Shown here piece after piece: positions 34,454 through 43,427 of a DNA stretch of 64,000 nucleotides. The stretch covers positions 2,288,830 to 2,352,829 of the forward strand of contig NZ_JOMH01000001.1 of NCBI RefSeq assembly GCF_000711245.1, in the 5' to 3' direction. The notes under the pieces were generated by a model. It ran no database searches. It was not told where the DNA came from and was given only the letters and a program-made list of their open reading frames with translations. The stretch comes from Polycyclovorans algicola TG408. Lineage in GTDB: Bacteria; Pseudomonadota; Gammaproteobacteria; Nevskiales; Nevskiaceae. Every line of letters begins with the position of its first letter. Positions within the stretch are counted from its first letter, which is position 1. A program made the translations under genes and the position numbers.

Positions 34454-36163
34454 ATGACGCGCTCCTCTGCATCTGCTCCGTCCGCCGACGGCACGCTGGA
34501 CGTGCTGCCGCCGCTGCAGGTGGCGTCGGCCGGCGACATCGGCTGGCAGGAGACGCGCGAGATGGTAGTCGTAGGCCTCGGCGCGGCCGGGGCGGCAGCA
34601 GCGCTTTCGGCACGCGAGCACAACATTGACGTGCTGGTGCTGGAACGCTTTGACGGCGGTGGCGCGACCATCAAGAGCGGCGGTGTGGTGTACCTGGGCG
34701 GCGGTACGCGCCTGCAGAAAGAAGCCGGGTACGACGACACGCCCGAGGCCATGTTCAATTACCTCCGCGAAGAGTGTGGGACGGCCATCAGTGCCGTCAC
34801 CCTGAAACAATTCTGTGACGGCTCGCTGGAACTCTTTGCCTGGCTCGAAGGCTTGGGTGTTCCCTTTGCCTCGCACCCGAATCCGCCCAAGACTTCATAT
34901 CCACGCAACGGCGTGTATCTGTATTACTCCGGCAACGAGGGTGTTCCGGTCCGTGCCGCGGTCTCCAAACCGGCGCCACGGGGACATCGCGTTAAGGCGC
35001 CGGGCATCGATTCCGGCCGCGAGCTGTACCGCATCCTCGCCGAGCAGGTGCTGGCGCGCGGTGCCGCCGTCTGGCGGCAGGCGGGCGTGCGACGGCTGAT
35101 CACCGACGCAACCGGTGCAGTACTGGGCGTGGAAGTCTGGCGCTTGCCCGAAGGCTCGACGGCGGCGCGGCAACACCGCACGCTGATGGTCAAGGCCGAA
35201 AAATGGCACAACGTTGCGGGGGCCTATGCCGACAAACTGCGCGGCCGGGCCCGGGCGCTGGAGCTGGCGAATGCCCAGCCCATTAACGTGCGCGCCACCC
35301 GCGGCGTGGTGCTCGCCACCGGGGGTTTCATCTTCAACCGCGCCATGGTGGCCGAGCATGCCCCGAAATATTCAGAGGCCATGCGCCTGGGCGCGACCGG
35401 CTGCGACGGTGCAGGCATCCGCCTGGGGACTTCGGTTGGCGGCGTGCCCACACGCATGGAGAAGGGCTCGGCGTGGCGCTTCATCAACCCGCCGACCGCC
35501 TGGCCGAAAGGCGTGGTGGTCAACCGTGAGGGCCAGCGTTTCTGCAATGAGCAGGTCTACGGCGCGACCCTCGGCGTGGCGATGGTGGAAGGCCACGGCG
35601 GTCGGGCGTGGCTGGTGCTGGACCGTGCGCTGCGCAAGGTGGCGATGAAGGAAGCGCTGTTCGGCAAGCTGTGGTTTTTCCAGAGCGTGCCGGCGTTTTT
35701 TCAGATGTTGTTTGCGCCGCGCGGCAAAACGCCCGAGGCGCTGGCCGACAAACTCGGACTGCCCGCCGAGGCGCTGCTCGCAACGATCGAGGCGTACACC
35801 GCAGATCAGCGTCGCCGTGCGGCCGATGCACTCGGCAAGTCGCCTGACATGTGTGCACCCCTCGATACGCCGCCGTTCTATGCGCTCGACATCTCGGCCA
35901 ACAGTAAGACCTTTCCGTGTCCGACCATCACGCTGGGCGGCCTGAAGGTGAACGAGCAGAGCGGCGCCGTGCTCAACGCCGACGGCGTTGCCATCCCCGG
36001 CCTCTACGCCGCAGGCCGCTCGGCGGTGGGCGTGGCGTCGAATGGCTATGTCAGCGGGCTGTCGATTGCCGATTGCCTGTTTTCAGGACGACGCGCCGGG
36101 GCGGCGGTGGCCGGAGCGAGCGACGCAGTAGTTCCCCTCTCCCGCATGCGGGAGAGGGGGTAG
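34454..36163 (+). CDS. FAD-dependent oxidoreductase, KstD/fumarate-reductase family
   Basis: 569 aa from the ATG at 34454; starts further upstream are possible because no good ribosome site is present. FAD-binding MVVVGLGAAGAAAALSA, GGGATIKSGGVVYLGGGT, GVVLATGGFIFN and the C-terminal AAGRSAVGVASNGYVSGLSI place it in the succinate dehydrogenase/3-ketosteroid dehydrogenase flavoprotein family. It lacks the Y-x-G-P-G-A-T motif seen in the KstD at 54507, so a different position (for example delta4-5alpha) may be oxidised. The last ten codons (VVPLSRMRERG) and the stop come from a hairpin repeat. Confidence 0.82.
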   Translation: MTRSSASAPSADGTLDVLPPLQVASAGDIGWQETREMVVVGLGAAGAAAALSAREHNIDVLVLERFDGGGATIKSGGVVYLGGGTRLQKEAGYDDTPEAMFNYLREECGTAISAVTLKQFCDGSLELFAWLEGLGVPFASHPNPPKTSYPRNGVYLYYSGNEGVPVRAAVSKPAPRGHRVKAPGIDSGRELYRILAEQVLARGAAVWRQAGVRRLITDATGAVLGVEVWRLPEGSTAARQHRTLMVKAEKWHNVAGAYADKLRGRARALELANAQPINVRATRGVVLATGGFIFNRAMVAEHAPKYSEAMRLGATGCDGAGIRLGTSVGGVPTRMEKGSAWRFINPPTAWPKGVVVNREGQRFCNEQVYGATLGVAMVEGHGGRAWLVLDRALRKVAMKEALFGKLWFFQSVPAFFQMLFAPRGKTPEALADKLGLPAEALLATIEAYTADQRRRAADALGKSPDMCAPLDTPPFYALDISANSKTFPCPTITLGGLKVNEQSGAVLNADGVAIPGLYAAGRSAVGVASNGYVSGLSIADCLFSGRRAGAAVAGASDAVVPLSRMRERG

Positions 36164-36236
36164 GGGAGAGGGCGCGCCGCAAGGCGCGGAGGTTTCGACG
36201 CTCCGGCGGGCACCCTCTCCCGCAAGCGGGAGAGGG
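36134..36236. repeat. Paired CCCTCTCCC hairpins supplying a stop codon
   Basis: The first unit overlaps the 3' end of the flavoprotein gene and contains its TAG (36161-36163). The second unit ends 30 bp before the SDR start. Confidence 0.88.
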
Positions 36237-36268
36237 AATCGAATATCCAATATCAACGAGGAGTCACC

Positions 36269-37036
36269 ATGGGACGCGTACAAGACAAGGTTTGCATCAT
36301 CACCGGCGGCGCCAGCGGCGTGGGCAAGGAAGACGCACTGCTGATGGCACGAGAGGGCGCCAGGGTGGTGATCACCGATGTCAGCGTTGACGCGGGCGAA
36401 GCGCTTGCCAAGCAGATCGGCGACCAGGCGATGTTCATACAGCACGACATCGCGTCTGAAGACGGCTGGAAGAACGTCATTGCCAAAACCACCGAGCATT
36501 TTGGCGGTGTGGATGTGCTGGTCAATAACGCCGCCATTCTCAAGCAGGCAACCATCGAAGAGACCACGCTGGAACTCTGGGAACAGGTGCAAAAGGTCAA
36601 CTCCACCGGCTATTTCCTTGGCTGCCATTACGGTTACATGGCAATGAAGGCGCGGGGTGGCGGATCAATCGTCAACATGTCGTCGATGGCCGGCATTGGC
36701 GGCGTATCGTCGTTCTGCGCCTACAGTGCCTCCAAGGCCGCTGTGGCGGGGCTGACCCGCTCGATTGCCGCGCACAGCCGCTTTCAACATCTGCCGATCC
36801 GCTGCAACAGCATCCACCCTGACGGCATCAAAACGCCGATGGTGTTCAATCTGCCGCGCGATCCGAACAAGCCATCGACGGTGCGTGACGGTAACGATGC
36901 CAAGCGGCTGATGGCGCGCTTCTGCGAACCCACCGACATCGCCAATCTGGTGCTGTTCCTGGCCTCGGATGAGTCGAAATTCATCAACGGTGCCGAGATG
37001 CGGATTGATAACGGTTACCTGATGTGGGCGGATTGA
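36269..37036 (+). CDS. 3beta/17beta-hydroxysteroid dehydrogenase-like SDR
   Basis: 255 aa, strong GAGGAG site before the ATG. It resembles the Comamonas testosteroni 3beta/17beta-HSD: ITGGASGVGKEDALLMARE, HDIASEDGW, NNAAILKQATIE, MSSMAGIGG, YSASKAAVAGLTRSIA, NSIHPDGIKTPM and LVLFLASDESKFINGAE. Interconverts hydroxy- and keto-steroids with NAD(H) in the cytoplasm. It lies between a KstD-family flavoprotein and a fadD3-type ligase. Confidence 0.85.
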   Translation: MGRVQDKVCIITGGASGVGKEDALLMAREGARVVITDVSVDAGEALAKQIGDQAMFIQHDIASEDGWKNVIAKTTEHFGGVDVLVNNAAILKQATIEETTLELWEQVQKVNSTGYFLGCHYGYMAMKARGGGSIVNMSSMAGIGGVSSFCAYSASKAAVAGLTRSIAAHSRFQHLPIRCNSIHPDGIKTPMVFNLPRDPNKPSTVRDGNDAKRLMARFCEPTDIANLVLFLASDESKFINGAEMRIDNGYLMWAD

Positions 37037-37051
37037 AGGTCGCCCATGATC

Positions 37052-37217
37052 CCCTCTCCCGCTTGCGGGAGAGGGTGCCCCAACGGGGCGGGAGAGGGCC
37101 GTGTCGCAGACACGGAGGCAGCCTCCAATGTCTAGCGAGACGTCGCGCATCCGCCCCACGCCCGCTGCGCGGGCGCCCTCTCTCCCAGCCTCTCTCCCGT
37201 TAGACGGGAGAGAGGAG
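37052..37217. repeat. Two CCCTCTCCC hairpin units in the SDR-ligase gap
   Basis: One standard unit at 37052-37100 and a variant CCTCTCTCCC unit at 37178-37217 with a longer spacer. A frame through it could extend the ligase upstream but looks non-native. Confidence 0.8.
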
Positions 37218-37244
37218 CCACTTGCGTTTTACCTTGCTCGCCCC

Positions 37245-38795
37245 ATGACCCAAACCTTTCCTGCCGCCCTTGATGCAGTTTTTTCCACATTTGCACAGCG
37301 ACCGGCGCTGATCAGCGAGGCCGGTCAGGCCACGACATACACCGAACTGGACGCCCTGCGCCTGCAGGCCGCACAAGCGTTATTGACCCTCGGCATTCAG
37401 CGAGGTGATCGCGTGGCGCTGTGGGCGCCGAACACACCGGAGTGGGTGATTGCCGCGCTGGGCGTGCAGACGCTGGGCGCAGTGTTGGTGCCGGTGAACA
37501 CCCGCATGCGCGGGCAGGAAGTGGGCTTCATCCTGCAGCGCTCGAAAGCGCGGCTGCTGTTCTGCGCCGGGCGATTCCTGAATCAATATTTGTCCGCGCA
37601 GCTCAAGGGTCATCTGCCCGACACCCTGGAACAGGTGGTGGTGCTGGGCGAGGCGGAAGGACCAGATCAAGACTGGTCCGCGTTCATGGCGTGCGGCGAG
37701 GGTGGCGATGCCGCCGCCGTCCATGCCAGTGCGGCGGCGATCCAGCCCGACGACCTGATGGACATCATGTTCACCTCGGGCACCACCGGCCAACCCAAGG
37801 GCGTGATGAGCGCCCATGGGCAAAACCTGCGGGTGGCGCGTGAGTGGGGCAAGCGCATGCAGCTGGTGCCGGAAGACCGGTATCTGGTCATCAACCCGTT
37901 CTTCCACGCTTTTGGCTACAAGGCGGGCTGGCTCACGGCGCTACTGCACGGCTGCGCGATTCTGCCGCAGGCGGTGTTTGATGCCGCAACCGTGATGCGC
38001 CGCGTCGAGGCCGACCGCGTCAGCGTGTTGCCGGGCCCGCCGACCATTTTTGTCAGCTTGCTGGACGCGCCCGAACGGGCCCAGGTGGATCTCTCCTCAC
38101 TGCGCGCCACCATGACCGGCGCCGCCAGCGTGCCGCCGATTCTGGTTGAACGCATGCGCGCCGAGCTGGGCTTCAAGGTGCTGCTCACCGGCTACGGTCT
38201 TACCGAATGTTCCGGCATGGTGTCGTTCTGTTACCCCGAAGATGATGCGGTGACCGTTGCCACCACCTGCGGCAGGGCGCTGCCCGGCACCGAGGTATGC
38301 ATCTTTGATGAACATAACCAGCCACTGCCCGCCGGTCATGAAGGCGAAGTGGTCGTGCGCGGCTACAACCTGATGCAGGGCTATCTGGACGACCCAAAGG
38401 CCACGGCCGAAACCATCGACGCCGAAGGCTGGCTGCACACCGGCGACATCGGCGTGCTCGACGAGCGCGGCTACCTGCGCATCACCGATCGACTCAAGGA
38501 TATGTACATCAGCGGCGGTTTCAACTGCTATCCCGCCGAGATCGAACGGATGATGGCCGCGCACTCCGACATCGCCCAGGTTGCCATCATCGGTGTGCCC
38601 GACGAGCGGCTGGGCGAGGTGGGCAAAGCCTTCATCATTCCCCGCCCCGGCAGCACCATCGAGCCTGCCGCCGTCATCAGCTGGTGCCGCGAGCAAATGT
38701 CCAATTACAAGGTGCCGAGGCAGATCGCGGTGGTCGACAGCCTGCCGACCAATGCCTCGGGCAAGATCATGAAGTTCGAGTTGCGGGGGCGGTAG
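37245..38795 (+). CDS. fadD3: FadD3-type HIP-CoA ligase
   Basis: 516-aa acyl-CoA ligase. MFTSGTTGQPKGVMSAHGQN, NPFFHAFGYKAGWLTALLHG, LTGYGLTECSGMVSF, WLHTGDIGVLDERGYL and TNASGKIMKFEL are all present. The FHAFGYKAG region and context match FadD3 (Rv3561), which activates the steroid fragment HIP. I start at MTQTFPAALD because upstream codons are hairpin repeat; no good Shine-Dalgarno is near (GAGAGGAG lies about 35 nt upstream). Its presence with ipdABCF, echA20 and fadA6 makes the HIP pathway nearly complete. Confidence 0.82.
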   Translation: MTQTFPAALDAVFSTFAQRPALISEAGQATTYTELDALRLQAAQALLTLGIQRGDRVALWAPNTPEWVIAALGVQTLGAVLVPVNTRMRGQEVGFILQRSKARLLFCAGRFLNQYLSAQLKGHLPDTLEQVVVLGEAEGPDQDWSAFMACGEGGDAAAVHASAAAIQPDDLMDIMFTSGTTGQPKGVMSAHGQNLRVAREWGKRMQLVPEDRYLVINPFFHAFGYKAGWLTALLHGCAILPQAVFDAATVMRRVEADRVSVLPGPPTIFVSLLDAPERAQVDLSSLRATMTGAASVPPILVERMRAELGFKVLLTGYGLTECSGMVSFCYPEDDAVTVATTCGRALPGTEVCIFDEHNQPLPAGHEGEVVVRGYNLMQGYLDDPKATAETIDAEGWLHTGDIGVLDERGYLRITDRLKDMYISGGFNCYPAEIERMMAAHSDIAQVAIIGVPDERLGEVGKAFIIPRPGSTIEPAAVISWCREQMSNYKVPRQIAVVDSLPTNASGKIMKFELRGR

Positions 38796-38813
38796 CTTTT
38801 TGCTTCGGGAGTT

Positions 38814-38887
38814 GGTGGATTTCGCTGCGCTCTATCCACCCTACGCCACGCGATTCGTAGGGCGGGTAGAGCGCAGCGAAACCCGCC
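38814..38887. repeat. REP pair (GGTGGATTTCGC type) left of the RAYT
   Basis: Inverted units GGTGGATTTCGCTGCGCTC... and CGTAGGGCGGGTAGAGCGCAGCG, 11 bp from the 3' end of the RAYT gene. Confidence 0.88.
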
Positions 38888-38899
38888 GGGCAAGTGTCG

Positions 38900-39427
38900 C
38901 TACTCCCACTCAGCCGCTTTTGCATCAACGGTTCCACCCCACTCCGGCGGATAGATACCCATCTTCACGTAACGGTGAAAACTCGAATACGGCCAATCGC
39001 TGACCTGTCGCACATGGCCGTGCTTCACCGGGTTGTAGTGGATGTAATCGACATGGTTGCGCAGGTCGTCTGCGTCCCGGATCACATGTTCCCAATAGCG
39101 ACGCTGCCAGATGCCGCGCTCAGCTCGCGCCGTTTGTGAGGCTGAGCGCTGCTCGGTGTTCGGCAAGGAGCGGCTGAATGGAGATTTGATCTGGCGCATG
39201 CGGGTGGAAAAGTCGGCATCGCCGGGCGGCAGCGTCCAAACACTGTGAAAGTGATCGGGCAACACCACGATGGCGTCCACCGAGAACGGGTGGCGGGCGC
39301 GAACGCTGCGAAAGGCGTCACGAAGCGCGTCGATGTGTGTTGTGAGCCACTGCGACTGCCGGTCCAGCAGGACCACGGTGAAGAAAAATGTCCCACCGGG
39401 CACCGTTGCGCGCGTGTACTGAGGCAT
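38900..39427 (-). CDS. REP-associated tyrosine transposase (RAYT)
   Basis: 175-aa Y1-type HUH transposase related to IS200/IS605 TnpA. The HUH motif is HFH at residues 59-61 (VVLPDHFHSVW), and the catalytic Tyr is probably Tyr128 in VDYIHYNPVKHG. Such proteins are single-copy, lack IS ends and are thought to spread or maintain REP sequences. Here the gene is bracketed by repeats of one family (38814-38887 and 39487-39605), which are therefore its probable substrate. Confidence 0.9.
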   Translation of the reverse strand: MPQYTRATVPGGTFFFTVVLLDRQSQWLTTHIDALRDAFRSVRARHPFSVDAIVVLPDHFHSVWTLPPGDADFSTRMRQIKSPFSRSLPNTEQRSASQTARAERGIWQRRYWEHVIRDADDLRNHVDYIHYNPVKHGHVRQVSDWPYSSFHRYVKMGIYPPEWGGTVDAKAAEWE

Positions 39428-39486
39428 GTCTCAGCCTGCCACTGGGGGTTGGCGGATACAAGCTCCGCGACTGATGCGACGTTTTT

Positions 39487-39605
39487 GGTGGATTTCGCTT
39501 TGCTCTATCCACCCTACGTGCTGGGGGGAGTTGGTGGATTTCGCTGCGCTCGATCCACCCTACGTAGACCAATCGTAGGGCGGGTAGAGCGCAGCGAAAC
39601 CCGCC
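39487..39605. repeat. REP array right of the RAYT
   Basis: Three units: GGTGGATTTCGC twice in direct orientation, then the inverted GTAGGGCGGGTAGAGCGCAG unit. Same family as 38814, 43394, 49404 and 49522. Confidence 0.88.
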
Positions 39606-39626
39606 ACGTCAACCCGCCACACCAAC

Positions 39627-41045
39627 TCACCAAACCCCATTTGTCACCCGCACCGCGTAGAAGCCACCGTAGCCGTCGGAGTACCAGATCTCCTTGCGTT
39701 CGGGCACGAAGGACGGGCTGGACATCGCCCAGTTGCTGGCTTCCAGTACGGGCGTGAGGCGCGGCTTCACCGGGGCGTTGAAGTAGGCGACTTCGCGCGG
39801 GTTGTGCGGGTCGCGGATGTCGAAGATGCGCAGGCCCGACACGATCATGCTGCACGCCACGATGTCGGGGTCAACGCGGGTCGGCAGGTTGCAGTAGTGC
39901 CCAGCATAGCCTTGTACCGGCAGTTGCGCGCCGGGGTCGGCGCCGATCAGGTCGCGATTCTCCGGCTGGTGCACTTCAAGCCGCAGGTTGGAAATCACCA
40001 CCGGCGCGGTTTCGTCGCTGATGTCGATGACGCGCCCGGCGCCCACGGTGGAGCCGTGAAATGCGGGCAGCAGGCTGCCGCTGCCGCCATCGGTCGAGAA
40101 CTCGTCAACTTCCAGCAGGTAGGGGCGGCCGTCGCGGGTGAAGGGGATGGCGGTCTGCGGGATGGTTTTGTTGTCCCACGACACGCGGCCCACTTCCCGC
40201 ACCTGCGGGTCAGGTTGGCGCGACTGGATTTCGGACACGTCCAGAATCAGCACGCCCTGATCGTTGCCGGCGGCCAGATACGCGCGATTGCCGTCGTCAC
40301 TGATCTGCACACCGTGCGAGGTGAAGTTGCCGGTCCACAGGCGGCGCGAGAGCAGCGGATTGGAGATGTCCACGGCCGTCAAGGTTGGTGTGCCGGGCGA
40401 GGCCGAGAAGAAGGTCTTGCCGTCGGGCGAGATGCCGCTCTCGTGACCCAGCACGCCGGTCAGCGATGAGGATCGCAGCGTCGGGTTTCGGCAGTCGGGC
40501 TCCAGGTCATACACATCGACAATGCCGGGCAGAAAGGCCGGGTTGCCGGTTACGGCGGCCAACACGCCAGCCTGTTGCGACACCACCATCGACTCGTGCG
40601 GCGTCAACATCGCCGGGGTGATCAGTCGCCGGGCCAGGGTCGGCTGGGTGGGGTCGCTCATGTCCAGCACGTTCACGCCGGCTTCGATGTCAAGCACGTT
40701 GCTGGGGAACAGCAGCGTGGTGTCGTAGTACGCGCAATCGCGGCCGCTGCGGTCGGTGTAGCGCTCCACCTTGAAGCCACCAACGGTGCCGATGGGGTTG
40801 CGGTCGAAGTAGGTACCCACCAGTTCGGTGTTGCAGGTAAAGCCTTCGGCGGCACGACCGCTTTGATGGTCGGCGCGGCTGACCCGGCCCTGCATGCCGG
40901 TTTCGGGGTTGGAGCCCGGCCCGCACGCGGCGCGTGGGGTGGGGCCGTCGTCGACAACGTTCATGCTGATGGAGTCGCTGCTGCCGCAGGCAGCGAGCGC
41001 CACGGCCAGCGAGCCGCCGCACAGGAATCGCATCATTGGATTCAT
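39627..41045 (-). CDS. LVIVD-repeat lipoprotein
   Basis: 472 aa with a lipoprotein signal (LCGGSLAVALAACG, lipobox Cys about residue 21), so exported and lipid-anchored. The mature part is a beta-propeller of LVIVD-type repeats (GVNVLDMSDPTQPTLARRL, TAVDISNPLLSRRLW, LRIFDIRDPHNPREVAYF). Several scattered cysteines (ACGPG, FTCN, DCAYY, DCRN) suggest disulfides. The ligand is unknown. The IS5 element at 41065 lies immediately upstream and has probably replaced the promoter region. Confidence 0.85.
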   Translation of the reverse strand: MNPMMRFLCGGSLAVALAACGSSDSISMNVVDDGPTPRAACGPGSNPETGMQGRVSRADHQSGRAAEGFTCNTELVGTYFDRNPIGTVGGFKVERYTDRSGRDCAYYDTTLLFPSNVLDIEAGVNVLDMSDPTQPTLARRLITPAMLTPHESMVVSQQAGVLAAVTGNPAFLPGIVDVYDLEPDCRNPTLRSSSLTGVLGHESGISPDGKTFFSASPGTPTLTAVDISNPLLSRRLWTGNFTSHGVQISDDGNRAYLAAGNDQGVLILDVSEIQSRQPDPQVREVGRVSWDNKTIPQTAIPFTRDGRPYLLEVDEFSTDGGSGSLLPAFHGSTVGAGRVIDISDETAPVVISNLRLEVHQPENRDLIGADPGAQLPVQGYAGHYCNLPTRVDPDIVACSMIVSGLRIFDIRDPHNPREVAYFNAPVKPRLTPVLEASNWAMSSPSFVPERKEIWYSDGYGGFYAVRVTNGVW

Positions 41046-41064
41046 CGTCCACCCCTCACTATTT

Positions 41065-42588
41065 AGTCGTCCCTGAAGAATTCACTCTGCCCATCACCTG
41101 ACGGCGCTTGTGATCGGGAATTGAGCTTGATGTCGGTCTTGAACTGCTGACATCGATTTCAGTACCCACAGGATTTGGGCCCAAGAAAGGGCGATCCATC
41201 GCATCAACCATCTGATGTTGTAGCCGGCGGCGGCCAATACGGCATTGAGGGCATCGCCGAGTTGTCCTTTCAAGTGACAGCGCCGCATGCGGTGCTCGTC
41301 CTTCAGGTGACCGATGGTCGGTTCGACCGCCTGTCGTCGCTTGAGCAGTTTGACCTGCGGGGGTTTGAGGGTCTTGCGCTTGCCTCGGTGAACAATGGTG
41401 ATGTTGTCAGGCTGCCTGCCGCGATAACCGAGATCGACGATGGCGGCTTTAGGCGTCACGCCGGTCAGAATGGCGGTCTGTTCAAGGTGCTCTTCGAGGG
41501 TGTCGCCGTCATAGGGGTTGCCCGGAAAGCTGCGCGCGCCGATGACCAGGCCTTTCTTTGCGGTGATGGCAATGCCGACCTTGACGCCGAACTCGTAGGG
41601 CTGACGGGCTTTGCCTTTGCCAATGCATTCCACCTCAGGAGCATGCAGGGCGTAGAGCTTGTTCTTGTCTTTGGGCTTTTGGGTGCGCACCCGCTCGGCG
41701 CGCTCCAGCACGGCGGCGAGCCGTTGCAGTTGCTCTGCATGGGCTTTGCGGTGCAGTTCCCGGATCAGCCGTCCCAGTAGGGTGCGTTGGCTCTTCAAGG
41801 TGCGACGTAGACGCTTGAACTGCTTGGCGTGGGCATAGCGGCCTGCTTTGAATCTGAGCGCAGGACCGATACGGGCATAGCTTTGCCTGAGGGCAATGCC
41901 CTCGGCCTTGGCGGCCTTCACCAGCTTGTGCCGGGCAATCTCCAGCAAGCGGCTGTCGGTGGGGTAAGCGACGTTCTTCTCCTGCACCGTGGAGTCGATG
42001 ATGATCTGTTCCAGATCGGCACTACGCACCGCCTTCAAACCCTTGGCAGCCTCGATGGTCTGGGCCAGCAGTTCTTCGACGCCGGCTTCTCCCAACCGCT
42101 GACGGAAACGCGTCAGTGAACTGGGGTCACAGGGGAAGCGGGTCTGGAAAAACACCTCTCCGCAGAAGAACTGCCAATAGGGGTTCTCCAACCAGCGGGC
42201 ACAGACCTGCTCATCAGAATGGTTGTAGGCGTGCTTCAAATACAGCAAGCCGATGATCATCCGCAACGGCAGAGCGGGACGCCCTGCGCCAGCGGGCGCG
42301 GGGGGCAGCACACTTGAGAGTTCGCGCTCCAAGGTCTCCCAGGGCATGACCGCAGCCAACTGGATCAGGGGGTGGCGCATCTCGATCATCTGGTCCAGGC
42401 GTGATCGAAAAAGATCCTCAGAGCAGGCTTCAGGCCCATCGACCGGTGAACTGCGATGACGCATGTCCAACACCTCAGAATTTGCCAGTTTCTGAATGCA
42501 ATTATCGCAAATATCGGCGATTCACGAAGCTACAAAACAGACATTTCTCGAATATAGTCAGATGGTTGGGGATTTTTCAGGGGCGACT
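41065..42588 (-). mobile_element. IS5-family-like insertion sequence, 1524 bp, complete
   Basis: Ends AGTCGTCCCTGAAGAAT and the inverted AGTCGCCCCTGAAAAAT form imperfect inverted repeats. A 4-bp direct repeat ATTT flanks them (41061-41064 and 42589-42592). One transposase gene. The intact target duplication suggests simple transposition. Confidence 0.88.
41094..42473 (-). CDS. IS5-family transposase (DUF772 plus DDE domain)
   Basis: 459 aa. N-terminal DUF772-type region (MIIGLLYLKHAYNHSDEQV, FFQTRFPCDPSSLTRFRQRL), first catalytic Asp in EQIIIDSTVQEKNVAYPTDS, then AIVDLGYRGR and the Glu of AVEPTIGHLKDEHRM. The long basic insertion between them (about residues 200-270) is typical of this branch. 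It appears full length and potentially active. Confidence 0.9.
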   Translation of the reverse strand: MLDMRHRSSPVDGPEACSEDLFRSRLDQMIEMRHPLIQLAAVMPWETLERELSSVLPPAPAGAGRPALPLRMIIGLLYLKHAYNHSDEQVCARWLENPYWQFFCGEVFFQTRFPCDPSSLTRFRQRLGEAGVEELLAQTIEAAKGLKAVRSADLEQIIIDSTVQEKNVAYPTDSRLLEIARHKLVKAAKAEGIALRQSYARIGPALRFKAGRYAHAKQFKRLRRTLKSQRTLLGRLIRELHRKAHAEQLQRLAAVLERAERVRTQKPKDKNKLYALHAPEVECIGKGKARQPYEFGVKVGIAITAKKGLVIGARSFPGNPYDGDTLEEHLEQTAILTGVTPKAAIVDLGYRGRQPDNITIVHRGKRKTLKPPQVKLLKRRQAVEPTIGHLKDEHRMRRCHLKGQLGDALNAVLAAAGYNIRWLMRWIALSWAQILWVLKSMSAVQDRHQAQFPITSAVR

Positions 42589-42621
42589 ATTTATCGTCGC
42601 GAGCATGACCGCCCCGCCGCT

Positions 42622-43296
42622 TCAGTGACTTGGCTGCAACGCCAGCGCATCAATGGCGGCGAGCGCCTGGCGGATGACCTGCACCTCGCGTTCCTGCTCC
42701 AGCACGATGCGCACGCCCAGATCCCGCACCACTTTCAGGTGGGCTTCTTCTGCCGCAAAGCGCGCCATCGGCAAGCCGCCCAGGTGATGGGCCAGCATCA
42801 TTTCCAGATAGCGTTTGTCGCGTGCCGGGCCGTCCAGCGCACGCAAGGCATTCAGCTCTTCATTCGTCGCCAGGCCCGACATGCCGGTGGGCGACTGGCT
42901 GCAGGCCAGCAGATAAGCGAGCAGGTCGGCGCTGGGCGGTGTGGCGCCCTGCAACATCCAGCTCATATCCACCTTCAGCGGCATCAGCGGCGCGTCCCAC
43001 AGGCGCAGCCAACCGCGCATTTCACCCAGCTCGATCAACTGCCCGTAAGCGACCTGTTTGGCCAACGCCGTCAGCCCGCTGGGTCGGTCGTCCAACAGCA
43101 ACTGTGACATGGCAATGGCCTGCTGGTGATGCAGGGTCATTGACTGCGCAAAGCCGATGTCGATGGGCCCCGGCTGGGTCGCCGCCGCCGCGCTGTGGGC
43201 CGGCGGCAAGGCGTCGCGCAGCACAAAGCCCGCCACCAGCACCGAGATAGCCGCAACGCCTGCCCACACCATGATCCAGCGGAAGTTGCCCTGCAT
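42622..43296 (-). CDS. DUF305 family protein with N-terminal membrane anchor
   Basis: 224 aa. Residues about 8-28 (WIMVWAGVAAISVLVAGFVL) are a membrane anchor or signal; the rest is a four-helix DUF305 domain with the histidine-rich FAQSMTLHHQQAIAMSQ and, in the second half, LEMMLAHHLGGLPMARFA. DUF305 proteins are extracytoplasmic ferritin-like domains, often linked to metal or copper handling. An IS5 element lies directly downstream, between this gene and the LVIVD lipoprotein gene. Confidence 0.85.
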   Translation of the reverse strand: MQGNFRWIMVWAGVAAISVLVAGFVLRDALPPAHSAAAATQPGPIDIGFAQSMTLHHQQAIAMSQLLLDDRPSGLTALAKQVAYGQLIELGEMRGWLRLWDAPLMPLKVDMSWMLQGATPPSADLLAYLLACSQSPTGMSGLATNEELNALRALDGPARDKRYLEMMLAHHLGGLPMARFAAEEAHLKVVRDLGVRIVLEQEREVQVIRQALAAIDALALQPSH

Positions 43297-43393
43297 AGGC
43301 GGCGAGTCTAGCGAAGCACTTGCGTCGTTCAGCGGCGTGGGTCGCTTTTACTCACGTCGGTCAATTTCGCGGCGGCGCACAGGCCGGCGGGGC

Positions 43394-43425
43394 CGTAGGG
43401 CGGGTAGAGCAAAGCGAAACCCGCC
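43394..43425. repeat. Single REP unit (RAYT family)
   Basis: CGTAGGGCGGGTAGAGCAAAGCG...CCCGCC. It abuts the 3' end of the low-GC orphan gene. The other bases of the 130-bp gap contain nothing recognised. Confidence 0.8.
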
Positions 43426-43427
43426 GG

